This document shows positions 22,471-32,172 of a DNA stretch of 64,000 bases, one piece after another (positions within the stretch are counted from its first letter, which is position 1; each line of letters starts with the position of its first letter). Made by a program: the position numbers and the translations under genes. The notes below the pieces were generated by a model. The model was not told the DNA's origin, did no database searches, and saw nothing but the letters and a program-made list of their open reading frames with translations. Source of the DNA: Hippasteria phrygiana (Eukaryota; Echinodermata; Asteroidea; Valvatida; Goniasteridae); assembly GCA_037893225.1 (NCBI GenBank), contig JAZGUH010000330.1, positions 558,001 through 622,000 of the forward strand. The letters run 5' to 3'.

Positions 22471-23640
22471 TTACAGACATACATGATGACGTCATCACAT
22501 GCCACGTGACGTCATCTTAAAGGGGCAGTTTTTGAAGCTATATATCTACAAAAGTACAAGTTCGATTAAGTTGAAAAGTAATATCTAGGTAGCCCAGTAG
22601 GTTTATAGCTGAAAATTGACATGACATTATCATGATTGATGTCATCACATGTCACGTGACGTCATCTTAAAGGGGCAGTTTTGAAGCCATATATCTACAA
22701 AAGTACAAATTCGATTAAGTTGAAATGTAATATCCAGGTAGGTCTGCAGGTTCATAGATGAAAATAAACATGACAATAGGACGACGTCATCACATGTCAC
22801 GTGACGTCATCTTAAAGGGGCAGTTTTGGAAGCCATATATCAACAAAAGTACAAGTTCAATTAAGTTGAAACGTAATATCTAGGTAGGCCAGTAGGTTTA
22901 TAGATGGAAATTGACATGACATTATCATGATGTCATCACATGTCACGTGATGCCATCTTAAAGGGGCATTCGCTAGACTATATTGCATTTGTACATGTTT
23001 TTTTCTTACTGGCACTTTGGGTACTTTTAAAATTGGCAGAATTGCTCAGAATGTGTGTCGAACTTTTATGTCATGATGACGTCATCACATGTCAACTTGA
23101 CGTCATCTTAAAGGGGCATTTTTCGTAGCCATACATTGTGTATCTACACAAGTACAAGTCCGATTAAGTTGAAACGTAATATCTAAGTATGCTACACGGT
23201 GTGTTATAGATGAAAGTTGACATAACGTTATGATGACATCACATGTCACGTGATGTCATCTTAAAGGAGCATTCGCTAGACTATTGCCCATAGCATTTGT
23301 ACACTTTTTTCTTATTGGCACTTTGGGTACTTTTCAAATTGGCAGACACTTAGACCAACTGCTCAGAATGTGTGTCGAACTTTTACGTCATGATGACATC
23401 ATCACATGTCACGTGACGTCATCTTAAAGAGGCATTTTTCAAAGCCATATATCTACAAAAGTACAAGTCCGATTAAGTTGAAACATGTATCTAGGTATGC
23501 CACCGGGTGTTATAGGTGAACATTGACTTGACGTTATGAAGTGATCACATGTCACGTGATGTCATTTTAAAGGGGCATTCGCTACACTATTCCCCATAAC
23601 ATTTGTACTCGATTTCTTTCTTTAAACCAATCCTTCACAC
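22471..23640 (+). repeat. Array of CRE/E-box units, about 150-310 bp each
   Basis: CATCACATGTCACGTGACGT followed by CATCTTAAAGGGGCA recurs at about 22490, 22643, 22787, 22936, 23083, 23235, 23404 and 23547. Between cores sits GTACAAGT(T/C)CGATTAAGTTG, then AATATCTAGGTA. Exact TGACGTCA palindromes and CACGTG E-boxes alternate. No gene. Confidence 0.75.
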
Positions 23641-23698
23641 ATCCAATAACGTTAATTATTGTATAAACATTTGACTAACTAACACAATAAAAAAAACA

Positions 23699-23746
23699 CG
23701 AAACAGCCCTGTGTTTGTCCACGGGACAAACACATAACATGTCTAG
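23699..23746 (+). repeat. Right end: inverted repeat, 3' hairpin and CTAG tail
   Basis: CGAAACAGCC (inverse of the left end), then TGTGTTTGTCC-ACG-GGACAAACACA, then ATAACATGTCTAG. The hairpin lies 12 bases from the end, the spacing expected of Helitron-type 3' ends. Confidence 0.65.
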
Positions 23747-24320
23747 TTTGCTTTTGATATCGACATTGCAACAACGCGCCGTTATTTAGCAATCGTGCAT
23801 GTGGTTTGCGGTCTATCACATAGTCTGTAACATGAAGGTTTGTCAGCAGGTCAGGTTATTTCACCGGGCAAGGAGACTGAAAAAGTCGTTCCATGTAAAT
23901 TTCGACAAATACAGATATTGTGAATTGTGGGATCATCATTATTCTCCGTATCTATCATGCGGGGAAGTAGAGCAACCCAGCCCATACAATCGAATGCAGA
24001 CTGCCGAACCTAGTGCACTGCCAAGGTCTCTTGGTCCGCTTGTGTTACATCGTCTCCTCCCGGCCGGACCAGGGTGGGAACCCCCCCCCCCCCCCCCCAC
24101 CCCCCCCCTCCCCCCACCCCCGCGTCAACGTTCAGCTTGAGGGCGACTTGAGAAGGCGTTTTTTTCCGGCAACCGTCGACGTCGCCGAAGGAGCGTCTTC
24201 GTGGGATGGTGAAATAATGTCCGTGGGATTGGTGCGTTGGTAACGAAGTTGGACCATCCGACACCGACTCGGAGAAAGTGCTGTTGGCACTATTTTTAAG
24301 ACATCATGTTCAAGGCGGGG
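23747..24320. other. Shared segment after the element, with poly-C tract
   Basis: The cassette D stretch resumes (GATATCGACATTGCAACAAC), then a unique part with a C-rich run at about 24078-24121. The partner is 63424-64000, where a frame of 151 codons spans the poly-C; tract-length differences shift the frame between copies, so I do not treat it as coding. Confidence 0.5.
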
Positions 24321-25221
24321 ATCCAATAGGCCTACTATAATTGGTAGGTGCAGGTGGCATACAGGCATCAACTGAACAGATGGACCATTGACTCGTAATC
24401 TCGAAGAATAAAAAAAACGAAAAAACCACCCCCCCCCCCCAAAAAAAGAGAAAAATATATGACCCCTTCGAAAAAACACATTAAACAAAAGTTAAATAGA
24501 AACCAATCCCCGCCGAAAACCAAAAGTAACCCTCAAACGCCCAAACCCCCAAAACCCGAACAAAAAAAATACCGAAAACCCAAAAAACAAAAACCAAACA
24601 TACACACACAGTACAAAAAGAGGCTGTAATTCTAAAATTCCACCAACTTAATAGGGCTTTTTAATAGTGACTTCAAGTTCCATTATCTTCACCATTGAAT
24701 AAACAGGAATACATACACTCCCCTTAACTTACACAGTGCACTTTATTTTTATCCTCGAAATGTTTTTGAAGCATATAATTGGTAATAGTGCAAAGCTTGG
24801 CATGTGGTTCACCTCAAAACATACATATACTTGTCCCTATATAACAAAACAAATATAAGCGAAATCTTCCAGCTCATTCCCCCATAATGTGTTTCGAGTC
24901 GGATATCAGAAAGTAATTATACAAATTCGAGAGATGCACAATATAGATTAAATGCTGATGATAGCACAAACCCTGTTGTACCTGCAGTGTATCATGGGAA
25001 AAAGTCAACATGGTTGAAACGGTACGACATAATTGTACGTGGCAACTAAAATATTCAGATAAATACCGAATGAAGGCTGAGGATATAATTATGGGTGGTT
25101 TATCGACCGTGAGTTTGAGAGTGACCTCTCCAAATCACCACATGGCGGCGCACTGGTTGCAAACCTTCTGAATTATTGTGTAGTACATTTAATATTTGGG
25201 ATGTAAAAGTTAAAGATTTCA
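24321..25221. other. AT-rich single-copy stretch, nothing recognised
   Basis: No copy lies in this window because copy 2 leaves the window here. C- and A-rich low-complexity sequence lies at 24415-24620. CTCATTCCCCCATAATGTG at about 24873 is similar to an arm at 26350, hinting at a dispersed repeat. No open frame has family features. Confidence 0.4.
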
Positions 25222-25229
25222 ATTATCTT

Positions 25230-25454
25230 CAGTGTTGTAGTCGAGACCATTTCAAGACCATGCACAAGACCATTCACAAGACCAGCTTGTATAGCAGGCA
25301 CAAGTAACAGGCATAAACCATGACAAAGGAATGCTTTTATTACAGTTCATTTGAATAGCTTAAGACTTGAATTAAGACTGCTGGTCTTGTGGTGGTCTTG
25401 TGCTGGTCTTGCGGGGTCTTGTGTGGTCATGTAATGGTCTTGACTACAACACTG
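25230..25454. mobile_element. 225-bp hAT-type MITE
   Basis: The 8-bp duplication ATTATCTT (25222-25229 and 25455-25462) flanks ends CAGTGTTGTAGTC and GACTACAACACTG. An 8-bp duplication with CAGTG ends is characteristic of the hAT superfamily. The arms continue as degenerate copies of CACAAGACCA on the left and its inverse TGGTCTTGTG on the right. It has no coding capacity. Confidence 0.88.
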
Positions 25455-25462
25455 ATTATCTT

Positions 25463-28370
25463 CAAATGGTTTTGTAAACTTTGATTTGGCATGTTCTTTT
25501 TCTGCAAAGGGTTGAATACGAAGCATAAGATTCGTTCGCGACATCGGTTGGTAATTCACAAAACGATTTTGCTATTTCGACGAATTCAAAGTTCTCGAAA
25601 TGTACTATCACCATAGCGTTTTTAGAGGTTTCAGATGCATCTATTTTTCTCTAGAAAATATAACATTAAAGTTATATAACGTATACAATTAGACAATTTT
25701 CACAGTGTTCACGTTATTAGCGATGCTTATCGAATCTCAGAAATGTTGTGCAGGTGAATAATGAAATGCCCTCGTCCTAAGTTGGCGATAGCTTAGTAAT
25801 TGTTTTGGTTTTCATTTTTTGCCTTGTGAATATCCGAAACAACACAATACCTTTTATCACTGAGCCGGTAGACCTATATTACACTGTAAAAATTGCACGT
25901 AAAATTCACTGTCGAAAGCTGTGCAAGAAAGTTTAATACACCCATATGCCGTGTTTTGTACGGTCGAACCGTATTTACATTTACTGATAAACCGTATTTG
26001 TTACGGTTAAAAGTCTGTAAATACTGCCATTGTTTTATGGGCACTGTTCGTTCTTTTAAGAAAAACTGGAAGCACTGGAAGCTAGGTTGCCATTAATTAA
26101 CTGCAAATTAACAGAAATTAATGAAATGGGAATCAGACTAACCGGAAGTAACTTATTATACATTACTATGGTAGAGTGTACAGATGCTCCGATAACCTAC
26201 TAAACACTATATGTCGTGCTTTAGCTGTATATTCAGCTTATCCCACCATAATAAAATTTCACAAAAGAATTTGTATTACATCAGGAATCTTATTTCATCC
26301 TATTTCGTATTCAAATATTGAAATTGTTAATAGGAAGCCATGACTTTATTATGGGGGAATTAGCTGAATATAAAGTTAATGCACGACATCATTTAGTTTC
26401 ATCACCTGCAGTTTTTGCGAAACTTCAAATCAGCCGTTGGGTCGCGAGCCCTTAAATTCTTCATTATTCGATTCATTACACTTAAGATTGTTGTTTCTTT
26501 AGCATATGCCATTATGCAAGAAGTCAAAAGCAAATGAAAACAATCCTGAACCCAAAACCAAAATAGAAAAAAAAATAGAAGGGGGTCGTGCAAAAAGAGA
26601 AATCTGACAGCCTTATTTCATGTCGCTGTAGTTTCGTAGTTTTCTGTGGAAATACAAACAAAATGAGAACATCAACTTAGCCTTTAATCAAAAACTCAAA
26701 GCTTGTAATTCCTTCTTATTTAAAATTAGGCCATTTATTTGAATGTGTATATATCGGCTGAATATTTGTAATGTACATTTTGTGTGCATTTCGCAAAAGG
26801 CCCCTTTCAAAAGTACGTTTTGTTAAAATCATCTGAATAGGACTACCCTCCGTTAAGACTGTATTTAATACAAATGATAAATTAATGTTATTATTTTTTG
26901 GTATTAAGCAGGTTAGCTAATAAATCATTTGATGTGATTGCAGCTATAGCAAACTCAGGCTGCGATTCGGGTAAATGGATTTTGTTTTAGGACAAAGAGT
27001 TTTAAAAGCCAACAACCGGAAACTCACCGAAGATGCTATAAACAATGCTGCAATTTGCAATGTGGATTTCGAGAAAGAATATAATGCTTTGGATACCAAG
27101 CGCTAAATCGCACCATTTCCATCCTACCCAGATCGAGTAGAAAATCCCACCCGTGCCGAACAGCACAGGATATATTTCGTCTCCGTTTCATTGAGGAATC
27201 TTCTTTAACCTAGGATTCCAATCCCATTACTGATCCGACACACGGGGAGATATTTCTGACGGACGGCGAATACATTCCATCACTTGGCAGATGAACAGGT
27301 GCTTTTATAAAAGTGAAGATTTGTTTTTCCACCTAGTCAGTTTTTCTCTACTTAGACCCCCTCAACCTGTCGTGCCGTAATCAGAAGGATATCCTCAAAC
27401 ATAACTACATTGTTAACTTATTTGCCATAATCAGATTTTAATTTTCAGAGTCAAAGGGAAGGCGAATAGCTTGATGAAGCAGGGGTCGGCAAATCTGTCT
27501 AGCCAAGGGCCTAAGTTTCATTTTCAAAAGTGACTTCCTAAGTTGCTGCCTGGGATATTTTGACTGTTTGATGTCGGGACCTGCACTTTAAAACGTGACA
27601 CTGGATATGAACAAGTTCAGACTGTAAGTTGTTGTTACACTTAGGCCTAGTTACATTTGTTTTTTAGATCGCCATTGTTTGATTGTAGACAACATTTTTG
27701 ATGCAGTTTATTATGCACAAGGAAACGGGCCACGTGCTCTTTGTACACGTTTGGTGAACGCGTAAATAAACTTCCTGGTTTTTATTGTACATGGTTTTTC
27801 CAAAACTGTATGGTGAAGACAAACTGAAAGAAACAAATCTGACTACTTGATTTGTGTGTAAAAATGAATCTTTGAAAGTTTAATAAGTCGAATAAAAACA
27901 AATCACATCAAATCAATCATAGTAATTTTATCACGCTAAAGCATTTTACCTCTCACTGTTCGACTTTCCTGCACATTCCTAAAATGACGCAAACTGCAAG
28001 AACAAAATCACTTTATCTGAAGAAAACAATTTAACTCCACAAATCTACATGATCGTAGCAAAAAGCAAACAATTTACCAAAAAGGAACCGCTCAAACAAA
28101 CCAAGGGACATCTTAATGTCAATCTAAATATCTTATAAGTACCCCGAGCCTAATACGCAATATGCCTAAATAATAGCCAGAAGCTACGGGCTTCATTTAT
28201 TCAGTGGTCGGGCTACGTTTGGGTAAAGGTTTAGGCTACGGCTAGGTTCGGAATACATTTAGGTGCAGGGTTGTGGATAATTTAGGTACAATTGAATCTA
28301 TTTCGTCTTGCCAGGACTCACTTCGTGTGGGAGGCCCCTCTACCTCGTTTCTCCCAAATGTACTTCAATA
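25463..28370. other. AT-rich single-copy DNA, no confident gene
   Basis: Only relics are visible: an imperfect inverted pair (GTATATTCAGCTTATCCC near 26227 and its inverse near 26350-26375) resembling a decayed MITE, and an ACTGTAAAAATTG start at about 25881 with GTACGGTCGAACCGTA nearby. Open frames here are short. This could be intron or intergenic DNA of a flanking gene. Confidence 0.4.
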
Positions 28371-28569
28371 GGAGACTTTTGAGACGCTGGTGACAGCAGA
28401 CAAAACGGTCTCTCTCCATTGTTCCCGACAGTCGTGCGCATGCTCAGAATAACGCGCGCATGCTCAGAACTACGAGCGCATGCTCAGAACTGAGCGCCAT
28501 GCTCAACACAACCCAAAAACAAAAAATACGGTATATGTCTGCTGCCCTCCAGCGTCTCAAAAGTATTCC
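28371..28569. repeat. Inverted repeat enclosing four 20-bp GCGCATGCTCAG units
   Basis: TTTTGAGACGCTGG (left arm 28371-28401) pairs with CCAGCGTCTCAAAA (right arm 28537-28569). Between them GCGCATGCTCAGAA recurs at 28436, 28456 and 28476, with a decayed fourth unit. It is probably a MITE with an internal minisatellite. No clear target duplication. Confidence 0.5.
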
Positions 28570-28622
28570 ATTCACACTGACTCCTCGCTGGAGCTGTGAG
28601 TTTTTATAAGGAAGTAGGAAAT

Positions 28623-28762
28623 CTCTTTTCAGAAAGTGTTGGCTCTGAAAAGAGCTAGTGGTGAGAGTATGATCTCGACGTTTCGAGCAGTCTCCTGAAG
28701 AGACAGACAGAATAGAAGACAGACTCCTGAAGACTAACAGGGCACACTGTTCGAAACGTCGA
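28623..28762. repeat. Inverted GACGTTTCGA motifs, Penelope-end-like
   Basis: A perfect 11-bp hairpin (CTCTTTTCAGA / TCTGAAAAGAG, 28623-28654) is followed by CTCGACGTTTCGAGCAG (28674-28690) and, inverted, CTGTTCGAAACGTCGA (28747-28762), with CTCCTGAAGA twice between. CTGAAGA plus GAAACGTC resembles the hammerhead core reported in Penelope-like element ends, but stem II pairs poorly. Tentative. Confidence 0.3.
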
Positions 28763-28872
28763 CAACTTTTTCCATGGTGTACCTGCAAAACTACTTCCTT
28801 ACTTCAAACTCCATCGTGCGAATTTTCAAACACTTAGTCAGTTTTTGGCACCAAGACGTTCACATGACTTAC

Positions 28873-29041
28873 TCTTTTTAGAATTCCGACTTCCTTTCTT
28901 CAAAATCTGATCATCCCTCTTCTGCATAGCGTCATTGTACATCTGATAGAGGGCCTCCGTGTCATCCTCGTACCCAGCGCCCAGGAGAGTCACAAATAGT
29001 GTAGCTAGGGAGAACACAAGCAGGAATTTGTGCGCTGCCAT
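28873..29041 (-). CDS. First coding exon of a putative secreted peptide precursor
   Basis: The ATG at 29041 sits in a good context (AAAACAATGG). The first 23 or so residues (MAAHKFLLVFSLATLFVTLL then GAG) form a typical signal peptide: a positive residue, a long hydrophobic core and small residues before the acidic YEDDTEALYQMYNDAM. Basic pairs follow (QKRDD, LKKGS, SKK), as in prohormones. The frame stays open to 28838, but AAAAAGA|GTAAGTCA at 28872 is a near-perfect splice donor, so the exon probably ends at 28873 in phase 1 and further exons lie at lower coordinates. A TATA box lies about 100 bp upstream. I cannot name the peptide or find exon 2. A chance frame is possible, but promoter, start, signal and donor agree. 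Confidence 0.5.
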
Positions 29042-29137
29042 TGTTTTCAGTTGTAAGTATCTGTGGGTACAAGGGTGAAAAAGATGTCCCGTATATGCTA
29101 TTATTTTTCGTAGACATGAATTTCCACCATAAGTTAA

Positions 29138-29145
29138 CTTATATA
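29138..29145 (-). promoter_or_regulatory. TATA box for the peptide-precursor exon
   Basis: TATATAAG on the minus strand lies 97-104 bases upstream of the ATG at 29041, predicting initiation near 29110 and a 5' UTR of about 70 bases. Confidence 0.4.
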
Positions 29146-29257
29146 ATAAGCATCGCACGAGTGCACTAGATATAGTGATGTCTTCACTCTTCAGACAACT
29201 GTATAATTAAGGTTGCAGTAAACCGATTTCGTCGACCTGCTGTTGTGGGGTTTTTTG

Positions 29258-29307
29258 GGTAGAGTGTAAGGCTTTGGAGCACGAGGCCTGGGTTCGAATC
29301 CTCTTCG
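29258..29307 (+). repeat. tRNA-like fragment
   Basis: GGGTAGAGTGTAAGGCTTTG then GCCTGGGTTCGAATCCTC gives an intact B box and a weak A-box half. It is too degenerate for a tRNA and is probably a SINE relic unrelated to the Thr-like units. Confidence 0.4.
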
Positions 29308-30260
29308 TTTATATTTCTTTTTCTTGTATTAATTGTGGTGTGGAGATTTTTATTTCAAGGGAAAACAAGACCGAGAACCTGTCTTTCGGCTCACATAGCC
29401 AAGTACACAGAAACACTCTGGCAATAAGCCAGTTCGGTAGCTCGAAGGTCAAAGGTTATTCGGGATAAAATTGCCGACGTGATGTCACGCGGTGTTACGC
29501 GATGTTACGCGAACGCACATTCTGATTGAATGTAACACGTGTGCGTTGTGCGACCACCTTGCGCTTTCATATCATACGAGCGCGTTAGGTCACGGGTAGA
29601 CTTGAAGATAAGTCGTTTAGACAGTCGTGTTTTGTCCGCGGGTGCCGTCATTATCATATTACCAGCGCGGTACGTAATAATACGCCCGCCTTTCGTGAAG
29701 TTCAGACATGTCTTCCTTCCTCCATGGTCAGCTAAGTATTATAATACGCGGCAGTGCAGGCGGACTAATGCCGACCAATTACCGACTCGATTTCAAGTCT
29801 AGGTCACGGATCATTCGGGATAAAATTCTGATTGTGCACATGCGCAGTTGAAATACCGAACTGGTTTATTCTGGACTACGAAAAAATCGCGTCCCGTATA
29901 GCTATTAAAAAGAGCGCGAGTCATTTAACCTTGGTCATATAGGTCAAGACAAAAATAGATGACGGTGTGCTTCGCGGGAAATTGTTAATATAGGGGTTTT
30001 TAGTCGGTCTTGACTTTGTCAATCTTTCATAGATTTAAAATTTTGCTTGACGAACGCCCTCATCTTCAGATTTTTATTCTGAATCATTGGGAGGGATGGG
30101 GGGGGGGGGGGGGGTGGAGCATCCCCCCTTCAAGTCACCCCCCCCCCCCCCCCCCACCCCACCCCTCCCAGTTTTCCCTCACCCAACACTTTGTCTACAA
30201 AGATAATATTTCTCTATATTTCCTTCGCTGTCCGTTGCTTCTTATTCCTCTGTTTGTGAT
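29308..30260. other. Single-copy stretch, no gene; G/C homopolymer palindrome
   Basis: GTGTTACGCGATGTTACGCG repeats occur near 29491. At about 30090-30175 a G run (GGGAGGGATGGGGG) faces a C run (CCCCACCCCACCCCTCCC), forming an imperfect palindrome prone to secondary structure. Nothing protein-like was seen. Confidence 0.45.
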
Positions 30261-30261
30261 A

Positions 30262-30690
30262 TTGCTTGTATAAGAGTCTTGTTCTTCCTGTATTGGAGTA
30301 TATGGGATACCTGCTTGGTTTCCCCATACTCGGATGCAGGAGGGGGCTCTTGAACGCATCCAGAGGCGTGCCACTCGTTTTATCTTCAACGAATTGGACA
30401 AATGTCATACTTGGACAGACTTTATTCTCTTAGATGTCTTCTTTATCAAGTCGCCGTAATTGTTTCAGGATTTCCTTTGTTGTAAAGTGTCTTTTTAATA
30501 TATTTAACATGTGAAACAATCAATACGAACATCAGTGTTAATCGTAGATATGATAGCGCTTAGACATTCAAACATTTATATGCCAGGACCCAGTCCTTAC
30601 ATCTGAATGCTATCAACATATTTCCTAGGCTCTGGTCAGCTTTGCCAGTCAAATTTCGCAATACTGCCATTATAACATCCTTGCCATCCT
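30262..30690 (+). pseudogene. LINE C-terminal relic (CR1/L2-like)
   Basis: In shifting frames: YKSLVLPVLEY (about 30269), LERIQRRATRFIFNELDK (about 30350), SYLDRLYSLRCLLYQVAV (about 30403) and FPRLWSALPVKFRN (about 30620). This is the conserved order of the region after the RT domain in CR1/L2-type LINEs. Frameshifts and stops show it is old and dead, and less intact than the LINE at 31441. Confidence 0.75.
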
Positions 30691-31440
30691 TTTATCTCGA
30701 TAGGGGAGAGTGGGGGATTGGCTGTTACAGTGCGGGGGAAGGGGGGGGGGGGGGTGAGCTCAGAGTATTCTTCTTAACAATACCATTATTTTCTGCATTT
30801 GCGAAATTTACAGTCAGGGGTGGCTGGGGGAGACGATTTTTTTGATAGGGGCGTGCGCCCCCACGCCCCTTCTTAGCGGCGTACCGCTGTGTTCTTCATC
30901 TCGGTACAACTAGAGTATATTGGTGGGAACAGGTGAAAAGCCGAGTTTGACGCTGGCCAGTAGCTCAACATGTTTACGGCGAACGCGGATCCGTGTCACG
31001 CATGTGCCTGCAGCGCTTTGCTTGTGATGTACACGCACCGCACCATGTGAGAGTCCCAGCAGAAAGGAGCACAGCATCCATGATACCGTTACTTCCGAGG
31101 TTTTGCGGTTATGTTAATGTTAAGATATTTTCGATCGCGCGTGATCTGATTGGTCCTAAAATTGCTCGTCACGTTGAGCAATTCATTGTATACAAATGCA
31201 CGTGAAAAACATGGCATCATCGCGTTGGTCACAAAGGCCAACTATCAAAAATTCCTGGTTGCTGGTTGAATATTCTTAATGCATAATTCAGATTCAGATA
31301 CGCAAACCAAGGCTGGGATTGGCCGTTGGGAACATGCGTTAACAATTCTGCATGCCTACCTACCAAAAATAGAAACTGCGAGATAAATTGCATCCGTAAC
31401 AACAATGTTGAAATTTCCAGGAATGTAAAATTGTTGAAAT
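30691..31440. other. Single-copy stretch with G run, no gene
   Basis: A G run lies at 30737-30754 (with GGGGGAAGGGG) and another G-rich patch at 30815-30870 (GGGGTGGCTGGGGG). No open frame with family features was seen. It ends abruptly where the CR1-like LINE begins. Confidence 0.4.
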
Positions 31441-31712
31441 TCTAAAGGACTATTTTGCTAGTATAGGACTTGAACTTGCTTCACAAATCTCAGCAGATGC
31501 TGCAGGTGAAGCAAGTTCCACCTCAAGTCGCAGCAGCGAAACGTTTTGTTTAAAACCCGTTTCCGAAACCTTTGTACTAAAACAGCTAAATGGTATTTCA
31601 GAACATAAAGCCACAGGGTGTGATAATTGTCCAGCTAAACTAATCAAACTTGCTATTCCAGCCATCACCAAGCCTATCACGCATATTATTAATCTATCTA
31701 TTAACTCATGTA

Positions 31713-32167
31713 TATATTTGAATTATAGTATTGAATTATTGCTAGATCACAGGCCGATCCGCTCACTAAGATCTAGTAGTAAACATCTGTTAAAACTGGC
31801 CACAACATCAACATCATAATAGAGCATTCTCAGCAGCTGCTCCTAAAGTTTGGAATGAGCTTCCACTGTTTATCAGATGTGCTGAGTCTTTAGATGATTT
31901 TAAGAAATTGCTGAAGATCCATCTTTTTACTTGTAATTAAACATTAGTCTGCATGTTATTCTTGTTCTAATCTTTTGCAATTTTAACTTTTTAACTTGTT
32001 TGTTCATGCAAATATTGTGTGATTGTGGTGTTTCATGTAAAATATAAGCTGGATATATCGTGTTTCATGTTATTGTTAAGCGCTTTGAGGAATGTTTGAT
32101 TCATATTGCGCTACATAAATGTGGTATTATTATATTTATTATTATTACAATTATTATTATTATTATT
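31713..32167 (+). mobile_element. Nested 5'-truncated LINE fragment
   Basis: ATGTA duplicated at 31708-31712 and 32168-32172 brackets a 455-bp fragment. It encodes a LINE C-terminal end (RSLRSSS, then AAPKVWNELP and DDFKKLLKIHLF), then a 3' UTR with AAGCGCTTTGAGG and ATTGCGCTACATAAATG, and a TTA-rich tail. Taking out the fragment and one ATGTA joins the host RT frame again, confirming the edges. Confidence 0.88.
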
Positions 32168-32172
32168 ATGTA

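Larger units (their letters stand above)
18610..23746 (+). mobile_element. Non-autonomous Helentron/Helitron2-like element, copy 1 only
   Basis: Copy 2 reads straight through the site (GATGTATTTTTTGCTTTT at about 63411), so the insert is bounded exactly. It starts after a T run with GGCTGTTTCG; near the right end the inverse CGAAACAGCC (23699-23708) is followed by a hairpin with an 11-bp stem and a 3-base loop (23710-23734), then a short tail ending CTAG before TTT. An inverted repeat placed asymmetrically before a 3' hairpin, with T-T insertion, is the Helentron pattern. The interior is tandem repeats; no Rep/helicase gene is present. Confidence 0.6.
1..24320 (+). repeat. Large segmental duplication, copy 1
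   Basis: This whole interval reappears in the same order and orientation from 33099 to the window end. Base 1 aligns to 33099; the offset is 33066 near 2000, 33431 near 5000, 31716 near 10000 and 32455 near 11200, each step explained by an insertion or deletion in one copy. Similarity by eye is near-identical around 15000-18600 and visibly lower, with many small indels, around 3100-4500 and 11000-13000. The true left end lies outside the window. Confidence 0.95.

Noticed and set aside
23799..24140. Frame of 113 codons (151 in copy 2, 63470-63925) running through poly-C
   Set aside because: Length of the homopolymer tract changes the frame between copies; composition and lack of domains argue against coding.
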